Of a stretch of 64,000 nucleotides of DNA, positions 1 through 9,700 are shown piece after piece (positions within the stretch are counted from its first letter, which is position 1; each line of letters starts with the position of its first letter). A program made the position numbers and the translations under genes. The DNA lies in assembly GCA_028288165.1 (NCBI GenBank), contig JAQBOG010000006.1, positions 1-64,000 of the forward strand. The letters are read 5' to 3'. The notes beneath the pieces are model-generated. The model made no database searches, had not been told where the DNA came from, and saw only the letters and a program-made list of their open reading frames with translations. This stretch comes from Sphingobacteriales bacterium (GTDB lineage: Bacteria; Bacteroidota; Bacteroidia; Sphingobacteriales; Sphingobacteriaceae).

Positions 1-390
1 TTAGCTCACTGTCTGATTGAGAAAGGGCAATAAAATTCTTTAAGTCTGAAATGATTTTTAAGTTTGCTGACATACCACAGTTTTTAAGTTTCGTACCTTA
101 AAGAACCGGATTTAATTCTGGTTCTTACTGTGGTATTTCCTTAACTTAATGACATTGGGATACCGGCCTTTTTGTGCTTAAGGCCTGCGGGCGTATGAGC
201 GTAAAACGGGACCGAAGGAACGTCTTAGCACTGTATTTGCTTTTCTAAAAAGAACACGAATTTTATACTCAAAACCTTCAACAAAGCTTTAATTTAGTAA
301 TGAGTAGAATTAAAAAAAAATAGAATTAATATATGGACATTCAATTTTGCAACCTTACTAAAAAGATTATCACTCAAGACTTAAGACTTG

Positions 391-1476
391 CTACTTACTA
401 CTCGATACTTGATACTCTCTGTAGTATTTATTCCGCAGCCAGAAAGCCACGTTTACTAAGGCAATTAAAGCCGGGACCTCCACTAATGGGCCAATTACTC
501 CGGCAAATGCCTGTCCGGAATTAATGCCGAATACACCAATAGCTACTGCAATTGCTAACTCAAAATTGTTGCCAGTGGCCGTAAAAGCGATGGCTGCACT
601 CTTGGAATAATCTGCTCCAAAATACTTGCCAGCAAAAAAACTAATCAAAAACATCACTACAAAATATACTACCAACGGAATAGCAATGCGTATTACATCC
701 ATGGGTATTTGTACAATTAATTCGCCCTTGAGGCTAAACATTACCACGATGGTAAATAAAAGCGCTATTAACGTAATGGGTGATATCAACGGAACATATT
801 TTTGTTGGAACCACTCAACTCCTTTAAGGCTAATTAAAGTATAACGGCTAATGATTCCTAAAGCAAACGGTAAACCCAAATAGATCCCTACACTTTTGGC
901 AATTTGCGCAATGGTAATGTCAATTTGAAGAGATCTTAAACCAAAGAACGGTGGCAAAACAGTGATAAAAATATAAGCATACACACTGTAAAGCAAAACT
1001 TGGAAAATACTGTTCAAGGCAATAAGTCCGGCTCCATATTCCCGGTTTCCCTCTGCCAACTCATTCCAAACTACCACCATGGCAATACAGCGGGCTAATC
1101 CAATTAAAATTACGCCAACCATGTATTCCGGGTAATCCCTTAAAAAGAAAATAGCCAGGAAAAACATCAAAATCGGACCGATAATCCAATTAAGAAAAAG
1201 CGAAGCACCTAATACTTTGGTGTCTTTAAATACTTCGCCCATGTTTTCGTATTTCACTTTCGCAAGTGGCGGATACATCATCAAAATTAAACCGATAGCC
1301 AATGGAATATTGGTTGTACCGCTAGAAAATGAGTTAATAAATCCCGATGAAGATGGAATTAAATACCCGATGGCCACTCCGGCTGCCATTGCCAAAAAAA
1401 TCCATAAAGTGAGGTACCTATCCAAAAACCCTAATTTTTTACGTTCTACTACAGGAGCACAATTGGTTGCTGACAT
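391..1476 (-). CDS. acr3: ACR3-family arsenite efflux permease
   Basis: ORF 391..1512 translates to a multi-TM protein resembling ACR3 ([40 protein letters not shown]). Internal Met (MSATNCAP) at 1476 preferred because the longer ORF overlaps arsC. Sits in an ars operon. Confidence 0.9.
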   Translation of the reverse strand: MSATNCAPVVERKKLGFLDRYLTLWIFLAMAAGVAIGYLIPSSSGFINSFSSGTTNIPLAIGLILMMYPPLAKVKYENMGEVFKDTKVLGASLFLNWIIGPILMFFLAIFFLRDYPEYMVGVILIGLARCIAMVVVWNELAEGNREYGAGLIALNSIFQVLLYSVYAYIFITVLPPFFGLRSLQIDITIAQIAKSVGIYLGLPFALGIISRYTLISLKGVEWFQQKYVPLISPITLIALLFTIVVMFSLKGELIVQIPMDVIRIAIPLVVYFVVMFLISFFAGKYFGADYSKSAAIAFTATGNNFELAIAVAIGVFGINSGQAFAGVIGPLVEVPALIALVNVAFWLRNKYYREYQVSSSK

Positions 1477-1489
1477 GATTACGAGGCTA

Positions 1490-1906
1490 TTAGTTAAGAT
1501 GCTGATCAACAAAATTTTTAGCGTATACCTTAATCATATCCCGCACTCTTCGGAACTCTTCTAAAATATCTTCTTCTGTGCCTACCGCTTTTGCAGGATC
1601 TGGGAAGTTATAATGGAACTTTTCGGCATTGGTAGGAAAGTAAGGGCAATTCTCTTTGGCATTATCACACACGGTGATTACATAATCAAAAGGAATAGAG
1701 GTGTATTCGTCTACGTTATTTGAGGTATGTTTAGAAATATCAATATGATCTTCGGCTATGGTTTGAATGGCTCTCGGATTTACACCATGAGTTTCAATAC
1801 CTGCACTATATATTGTTGCTTTATCACCAGCAAAAAATCGCAAATAACCTTCAGCTAATTGACTACGGCAGCTGTTACCGGTACATAACACTAAAACATT
1901 TTTCAT
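1490..1906 (-). CDS. arsC: Arsenate reductase, low-molecular-weight phosphatase type
   Basis: N-terminal [20 protein letters not shown] (CxxNxCRS P-loop); arsenic operon context. Confidence 0.9.
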   Translation of the reverse strand: MKNVLVLCTGNSCRSQLAEGYLRFFAGDKATIYSAGIETHGVNPRAIQTIAEDHIDISKHTSNNVDEYTSIPFDYVITVCDNAKENCPYFPTNAEKFHYNFPDPAKAVGTEEDILEEFRRVRDMIKVYAKNFVDQHLN

Positions 1907-1960
1907 TTTTTAAGATTTGAGATGTGAGATATTAGATTTAAGACGTTTACTAATCGAGAT

Positions 1961-2455
1961 CTATTTAACTCCAACTACGGTACTTCTTCGTTCTAACAAA
2001 ACGGTGTCCCGCCATACGCCATTCATCTCACCAACTTTTTCACGGAAACCAATCGTTCTAAATCTGCATTTATGATGCAGAGCGATGCTTGCGGTATTCT
2101 CGCGAAAAATTCCTGCTTGCAATGTCCAGTATCCAGCTTCCTCACTGGCTTCAATTATCTGCTGCATCAGCGAAAAACCAATTTTTTGACCTCGAAAACT
2201 ATTCCCAATGTATATGCTCACTTCGGCCACGCCTGCATATACACATCGTGAAGAAACTGGTGAAAGTGCCACCCAACCAGCTACCTGATTGTTTAATGTT
2301 GCTACAAAACGTAAATCTTGCAAATGTGATTTATCCCAATCGTCCCATGATGGTGCGCTGGTTTGAAAGGTAGCCTGACCAGTGTCAATTCCTTCCTGAT
2401 AAATTTTAAGAACCGCTTCTGCATCAGAAGGCTCCATTAATCGTATCGAAATCAT
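1961..2455 (-). CDS. GNAT family N-acetyltransferase (ArsN/phosphinothricin acetyltransferase-like)
   Basis: ISIRLMEPSDAEAVLKIYQEGI...SIYIGNSFRGQKIGFSLMQQIIE acetyl-CoA binding pattern; located inside ars operon. Confidence 0.8.
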   Translation of the reverse strand: MISIRLMEPSDAEAVLKIYQEGIDTGQATFQTSAPSWDDWDKSHLQDLRFVATLNNQVAGWVALSPVSSRCVYAGVAEVSIYIGNSFRGQKIGFSLMQQIIEASEEAGYWTLQAGIFRENTASIALHHKCRFRTIGFREKVGEMNGVWRDTVLLERRSTVVGVK

Positions 2456-2458
2456 TGT

Positions 2459-3001
2459 TTAACAGCAACCAGATCCAGGAGTGCAGCAAGCCGCCTCCAC
2501 TACTAAATTTTTCATTGGCTTTCCAGCCGGAGCACAGCATTCTTCACCGCCTTCGGTGGTACCGCAGCTTCCACCACGTCCAATCGCTTTACATTGTACA
2601 GCATCCGGGCGTAAATCAACAATGAGGTTTTCTCCATCTAAAGTAAATTCGCCTGGAAACATTTGGCGAGTATCAAACTGTGAGTTACCAAATTCTATCT
2701 TCACTATCCCGTTAGGATTCAAAGGCAAGGATTTTTCAACTAGTTCAATGATTGAAAGCGCCTTATGAACTTTCATCGCCCGTTCTTGCTGCTTTACTCC
2801 TGGCTCCCATAATTGAACAATGATTTCCGTCCAACTATTCATTTTTCCGCCACAATCAACAGAAGTAATTGGTGCCTGTTTTATTTCGGTAATATGGTAT
2901 GATTGATCAACCCATTGATTTTCTGCATATTGAAACTGAAGATCTAAATTAGGGTTGGCGATTAATTGGTCTTTAAAAGCTTGCCATTTGTAAGTTTCCA
3001 T
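2459..3001 (-). CDS. DUF6428-like protein with Cys-rich C-terminus
   Basis: METYKWQAFKDQLIANPNLDLQFQY...; C-terminus CGTTEGGEECCAPAGKPMKNLVVEAACCTPGSGCC; ars operon neighbour of arsR. Confidence 0.7.
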   Translation of the reverse strand: METYKWQAFKDQLIANPNLDLQFQYAENQWVDQSYHITEIKQAPITSVDCGGKMNSWTEIIVQLWEPGVKQQERAMKVHKALSIIELVEKSLPLNPNGIVKIEFGNSQFDTRQMFPGEFTLDGENLIVDLRPDAVQCKAIGRGGSCGTTEGGEECCAPAGKPMKNLVVEAACCTPGSGCC

Positions 3002-3021
3002 AATTTTTATTTTATTGTTTT

Positions 3022-3045
3022 ATTGCAATATTGCGTTTAATAGAT
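3022..3045 (-). promoter_or_regulatory. Putative ArsR operator, copy 1 (upstream of the DUF6428-like gene)
   Basis: attgcaatattgcgtttaatagat, near-identical to the element at 3392; 21 bp upstream of the start codon at 3001. Confidence 0.5.
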
Positions 3046-3055
3046 TCAAATTTTT

Positions 3056-3385
3056 TTAACAGCAGCTTTGCCCGCTCTTAAACTGATCAAAGAAAGAACC
3101 TAGCTGATTTTTTAATAAAGCCCATGCTTCCGGGTTAATGCAATAGCAAACGCTTACTCCTTCAATGGTGCCTTGTATTAAGCCAGCGTTTTTCAGCTCT
3201 TTTAAATGTTGTGAAATTGTTGGTTGGGCCAAACCCAATTCGCTCACTAAATCTCCACAGATGCAGGTATTACTTTTGATAATTTCCTGAAGAATGGCAA
3301 TGCGTGCCGGATGAGCCATGGCCTTTAACATCACAGCTAAACTGTTTTGCTCTTCGGTAAATATTTCTGTTTTCGTTAGTCCCAT
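3056..3385 (-). CDS. arsR: ArsR/SmtB-family metalloregulator
   Basis: wHTH: HPARIAILQEIIKSNTCICGDLVSELGLAQPTISQHLKELKNAGLI; C-terminal Cys pair. Confidence 0.9.
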   Translation of the reverse strand: MGLTKTEIFTEEQNSLAVMLKAMAHPARIAILQEIIKSNTCICGDLVSELGLAQPTISQHLKELKNAGLIQGTIEGVSVCYCINPEAWALLKNQLGSFFDQFKSGQSCC

Positions 3386-3391
3386 AATTAC

Positions 3392-3415
3392 ATTGCAATA
3401 TTACGATTAATATTT
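3392..3415 (-). promoter_or_regulatory. Putative ArsR operator, copy 2 (upstream of arsR)
   Basis: attgcaatattacgattaatattt; same ATTGCAATATTRCG core as 3022; immediately upstream of the arsR start at 3385. Confidence 0.5.
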
Positions 3416-3633
3416 AATCTCAAAAATTATTTAATGAAATTTTTGAGATTATTCATTTCACTATTAGATACTGAAGGGCTGAAAGTCCGATATCCCAAAA
3501 ACATAGGCAATGCCCTATTATACTAGTAAAAAACACAAATATAGAGCCCTGAAACGGCGAAATTCAGTATACTACCATTAATGGTACCAAAAAGAAATGA
3601 TCGAATTCGGTTAATAACCCGAAAAAATCCCAA

Positions 3634-3671
3634 TAAAAAAAGCCCTTAAATCAAACGATTCAAGGGCTTTT
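3634..3671 (-). terminator. Rho-independent terminator of the giant secreted-protein gene
   Basis: Minus strand AAAAGCCCTTGAATC-GTTT-GATTTAAGGGCTTTTTTT: strong stem followed by a T run, 36 bp past the stop at 3707. Confidence 0.8.
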
Positions 3672-3706
3672 GGTTTAAAGGTTAAAGGTTTTAAAAATCA
3701 TTTTTC

Positions 3707-6700
3707 TTATTCATTCATTAATATTTTGAAGGTTTTTACCTGTGAACCTGTTGTTAGCCTAACTATATAAATTCCGGGCGACATTCTGGAACCATCATAA
3801 TCAAATTTGTATACCTGATTTACTTCGGCTTTACCTTCATAAAGTCGAGTTATTTTTAAACCGTACAAGTTATACACATCAACAATCACTCTGTCAGAAG
3901 CTTCGGCAACGGTAAATTCGACATTTGTATGCTTACCAAACGGATTTGGATAGGCTGTTAACTTCAATACTTTGTCAGAAAAAGCGGGGGTTAAAAATTC
4001 TTTTTCTTTAAATATTTGGTTTGTTGGTGACAAACTTGCCACCGTAGTAGCTGCAACAATCGTGAAATTAGCACCCTGATAAGTCAATGTGTAATTTGAT
4101 GTAAGCGCCAGGGTTCCTCTCAAAATGGCATATGATCCTACAGCTTCTCCCGCCGTTCTTGTTAAAGCGCCCGTAAAGTTTTCTCCTGAGACAACAGATC
4201 CCGAGGTAACACTGTAGGCATAAATTGGATTTGCACTTCCCACTACTTTCGTCTGTCCGGAGTTTGCTGTAACAGTAACGGGTCTGGTCGTTATGTTTGC
4301 CCGAGCCGTAGCTATAGTAGAAAGAGTATAGTTTGGCGCTGCAGAACCTTGTAATGTGAAGCCCGTTCCCGTAACTATTTTTGTAGATCCCACCGTGGCA
4401 CTGCTAAAATTTGCTGTACCGCCTGACGAGGTTACGTTATTAACATCTGCTGTAATTACACCAGACAATGTTCTGGTTAAAATGGTGGCCGTTGAGTTAC
4501 CGTCATATACCTTATTTGCGGCTGTAAAAGCACCAGTTAATACTTTCGGAGTAATGTTTCCGACGCTGGAAGCTGATGTAGATGCCAAAACGTAATTCGT
4601 TGCAGATGTGCCGCTGAGGCCTAATCCTGTTACATTTACCGGAATATTAGTACCCACATTGGCATTGCTAAAAATTGCTGTACCGTTGCTTAAAGTAACG
4701 AAGGTATTATCAATTGCCAAAACTCCTGTGAGAGATCGGGTAGCAATTGTAGCAGATGTAGTACCGCTATAAACTTTATTAGTAATGGTCACAGAGCCGC
4801 TAATTGTCAATTTTGTGATAGTTGCAGTTGTAGTTATACTGGCAGGTAAGATGTAATTAGGTGCAGAAACTCCACTTAAACTAAAGCCAGTACCTGTAAC
4901 CGGTCTGGATGTTCCTGCCGTTCTACTTGTAAAGGCTGCAGATCCGCCTGATAAGGTTACTTTACCTACATCAACTGATATCAAGCTGCCTAATGTTTGG
5001 CTGGTTATGGTTGCAGATGTAGTGCCATCATATACTTTGCCACTAACAGCCATCGTTACCGAAACTGTCCGAGGGGTAATGTCGGCAGTTGTGACGGTCG
5101 TGCTGGTTGCAAGAATATAATTTGCGACTGCAGATCCACTAATACTTAGCCCGATTACGTTAACGGTTTTTCCTGTGCCCACATTCACATTCGTAAATGC
5201 CGCTGTTCCGTTCACTAATGACACGTTGCCTGCATCAGCAGTTAAAACTCCTGATAGAGTCCTCGTAGCGATTGCAACTCCTGTGGTGCCACTGTATACT
5301 TTATTACTTACAGTAACAACTGGTGTTAAACTCTTTTTAGATACAATTAAGTTTACGGTTATTACCGCTTGGTTATAATCTGGTGTTGCTGTCGCAGTAG
5401 CTGTGATCGTATAGGTACCGGCATTCAATACGGTTCCTAAAACTGAGCTATAGCTAAGTGCCCCAGGAGCAGGACCTCCCGTTGCTCCGCTAACGGATGC
5501 ATTCAGTTCAGTACTTGATAACGGCGTTCCGTAAATAATAGCAGAAGGAGTATTCCAAACAATCGTTTGGTTGGCCTTGGTTACTGTTAAGGTTGCAGTA
5601 TTGCTAATCAGAGTACAAGTACCGGTCACAATATTTCTATACTGGTAGCCATTATAACTTGTTGGTACTGCTGTGAAGTGTAGCGTGTTTGAGACAGAAC
5701 CCGCATATACCACATCATCTAAAATATTAGTAAATGTTGCACCTTGATCTGTACTTACTTGCCATTGATAGTTTAGATTTGACCCGGTGGCAGTGATGTT
5801 TATAGATGGATTGGATAATGCTGAAGCCGATAAACTAACAGGTTGATTGGTGATAGCCAGTTCGGTATTAACTGTTAAGGTTGCAGCTTCTGAGGTAATA
5901 CTTTCCCTTGCATTTGTAAAAACCACCCGATATAAATTGTTATTAAAAGCAGCTATGGGCACTAGTGTTAAATTTAAGGTAGTTTCACCAGCAATATCCG
6001 TAAAGCTGGTTCCGTTGGTACTCACCTGCCATTGGATGGATGGATAAGGACTTCCTGTAAAGGCCGCTGTAAAGGTCACCTCATTACCTACACATACTGT
6101 TTGTGAAATGGGTGACACGGTAACAAGCAGAGGAGCTGCGGCCCCTGTACAACTGATGGCGATATCTTTGAAAACCGGAGTAGTAAAGTCTGATGTGCTT
6201 TCCAGATCTGCCCGATATTGAATGTAACGGGAACTACCACCTACAATTGCTCCTAATGAATCAATTTGGGTGAATGGAGTCCAGGAAGCATCCGGAGAAG
6301 CGCTATTTCCTTTGCGTACAAATACTGCCAAACTGGTTCCGAATGGCACATCTGCATTCCATGTTGCAGCACCCCAATTTTTAGGCGCACCAACATCAAA
6401 AACTCTCGATGTAAATGTTCCTAAATTGGCATAAGGAGATAAACGAAGCCAATCTACCGACAACCTACCATCGTTTGCGGTAAAATCACTTATTTGAATA
6501 TACATAGGATCACTCACCGTGATAGCCACATCATTTGTTGCCATCAAGGTTCCATCTACATAGAAATTAAACGTATTATCTAAGTTCCAGGTTATTTTAT
6601 AGAGATGTGGTGAACCTAAAAGGTTAGTACCAAGGCTCACCGATGGGCTTCCGGACGATCTGGCGTATAAATTTCCATTCGCTGATGACCCTTGCCCAAT

Positions 6701-9700
6701 AGTTACCCATGGATTAGTATTATAACCCTGATCAGAAGTAAAACCAATATTTTGAAACGTTCCGGAATTAAATGTGGCCAAAAACTCTACCGATGAACCC
6801 GGGCCATAAGGAACATTCGAATAAACTTGTGTGCTATTAACGGTCAAACTTCCGTTGGCGACAGTTGTTCCGGTTGGATTATTGTAAATTGCACTCGTAA
6901 ATCCTGAAGGAACTGTTGAGCCCGAGAACTCTTCATTTACCACAGGTTTTAGTAAAACACCTCCGTCGCCTTGCAGTGAAACCAGCACATTATTAGTAGC
7001 ATTTCCCAATTTGAAATCTGCAGCGATCACATCATTTACACAAGGTCCGGCAGGTAAATTAAAGGTTAAAGAATCTGGAATAACTGGGCTGGTTCCAATA
7101 TTATCATTAGCATCTGTAGCTGAAATCCGGTAACCATAGGTTTCGCCCGCAAGAAGACCAGAAAGGGTTAGTGAATGACTGGTAACCAAACTAGGACTAC
7201 TTACATTTAGTGTAAGTTTATTTGGAGCTATATTATAATCAACATGCGAATTTGCCGCAGTATTGGTTGTCCAGGCAATTGTAACCGTATTATCAGTGTT
7301 AATTGTTGTTTGTATGTTGCTAATTACAGGTGCTGTATTGCTTAAATTATAGTTACCATCATATGTACCTGAACCTTTGGTGGCATCAAAAAACGCATAT
7401 TCTATACCTTTTATGTTTTCAATAGTATACGGTATTGGACTTCCCTCATAATTAATCGAAATTAAGGTTCCGTTTTTAACATTAATCGGCAACATGGCCA
7501 ACATGTTTCTTGTACCAATAGCAGCAGTTATTTTGAAACTGAGCTTGTTATTTTGCCATTGCATATTGCTAAATGATGAATTATTTCTACCATCAAGCCA
7601 GGTAAGCATCTGATTAGCTGATATTATCGGAATTTGCTTAGCAACTGCCGCGGCAATTATCGCTTCCGACCCATCAGATATATCCAAATCTGTATGCATG
7701 TTGGCACAAAACACGCCATAATAGCCCAATGGACCTGTCGCATTGTTTAGAAGCAAGGCAATGTGGTTGGAGATATTTATTCCGGATTCATCTGTTATTT
7801 GCGTGGTTAACTGGTATGAATCAATCATTTTTCCCTCTAAATCAGCAAATCTCATGGGCATCCCGGAACCGGTAAACATGCCGGGTTTGTCATTTATCCA
7901 CGCTCCTGGCCAATAGTAATAAGTGGTATTTAGCCTGATTCCTCTTAATGCTTCTATTTTTGGTTGTGATGACCAATCACTCCAGGCCAAGCAATGTGTG
8001 CGGTGGGTAGTTTGTGGGTTAATTCCAGGCAAAACAGACGATAGCGAGGTCCATTGAGATTCTAAGTCGGACATTAAAGAATTTTCTGTAAAGTTGTTGC
8101 AATTGGTATTTAAATGAAGTGATATTTCAAAGCCATCATTTTGAAATGCGGCCAATTGTGCGTTTGTAATTGGTGTATTCGGGTAAATATATGAACTACT
8201 TCTTATGGCTGTCCAGTCTGCAACCGCATCTGCCGTGTTCGATGTGCTCAGTTCTTTGTAATGATTGAAACGTGCAACCGTACCTCCGTTTGCATGATCA
8301 TCGCCTGTCATTACCACGGCTGCTTTTAAACCTTTTGGCAGAAACCAGAATCGAGGCAAAGGTTTTTTATCTGCATTCCCTTGTATGATTATTTTAGTTA
8401 ATAAGCGCTGTTGTTCATCTGCTTGAGGGATATGTACTTTATTCATATCAATCCAATCAGGCTGAGGATCGAAAGATGCATTACCGTAATATAAATCATC
8501 TGAACGGATCGGATCGATTTGACCATCTCGTTTTTGTTTTTCCCATAAAGGGTTTCCTTGTCGGGTAAACACAATAGATTTTGCAAGATCATAGGTAAAA
8601 GCAATAGCCTGCCCGCCGTTAGCACCCACATTCCGAATGGTAATGGCCGGATTAGTGGTTGCTGTGCTCGCACCTGAATACAAGGTAGCTATACTTGTGG
8701 CACTGCTCAACGTATATAAATCAGCCGCCCCATGAAACTGAATAGTTTGGTTTACAATTCCGGCACCAGCCACTGAGGAAGATTTTACCAGCAGATACTT
8801 ATTCAATAAAGTGCCTCCGGAAGCTGTGATGCCCATTAGCGGAGCTAATTTAGAATCTGGTTTAAAAGCTATTAAGGTACCTCCAGCGGTAGTCCAATCT
8901 GTAAGCATGGTTACGTTTGCCACGGATAATGGGAAATTACCCACAATTACAACATCATAGTTGGCCAAATCTGTGGCGGTAACTTCTGTAATATCTTTAG
9001 CAGCGAATCCGTTTAAACCTTCGGCTCTTAAAATCTCAGCCGTGTAACGGCTAAAAGGATTTATTGAGGAGCTGATTACCAAAATTGCCCCCCCACTTCC
9101 ATCATTAGGAGAAGGTGGAATGATGACAGGAGCCGAAGTTGTGAACGATGAAACGAAATTAGCCGCCAAGTAATTGCCAGCCTCGTCTTTTATCCGGGTA
9201 CCCGATGTTCCGCCTTTAATAGTGAGCGTATAAACAGATGAAGTTGAAAGAATACTAGATGGCGTAATAGATGCTGTTCTAGCTGCCGCATCGTAGGTAA
9301 CAGTTACCGGAACAACACTGTTAGCGGCATCCTTCAATTCAATCGTTGTGCTGTTTACAGATGTCGGATCAATCGCTTCATTAAATATTGCCGAAATAAT
9401 GCTATGAATATTTATACCTGTTGCATTGTTTGCAGGTATAACTTCCGAAACAGTTGGTGGCGTGATATCGGGGCCGTTGTTGGTGGTAAACACCACATCT
9501 ACCCAGTAATTAGTAGACTGGTATGAAGAAGATGGAAAAGCAGTGGACGTAGAATATTTATATACTCCGTTTGGCCCGTCTGCACCATTGGCCAGTGCTC
9601 TTAGGTTCGTTGAAATGACTCCCCCGTTTGCGAAATAATTGATATCCTGCGAATAACGGCCCATATTTGTATGGTAAGAAGCGACGTAAGTTGTGCCGGC

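Noticed and set aside
1-390. Possible remnant of a coding region or IS end at the left edge
   Set aside because: Minus-strand reading from the TAA at position 1 stays open for only a dozen codons; nothing recognisable.
4356-6047. Plus-strand ORFs 4356..4595, 5175..5378, 5847..6047
   Set aside because: Antisense to the repetitive YDG/Ig-like part of the giant gene; low-complexity shadows with no independent support.
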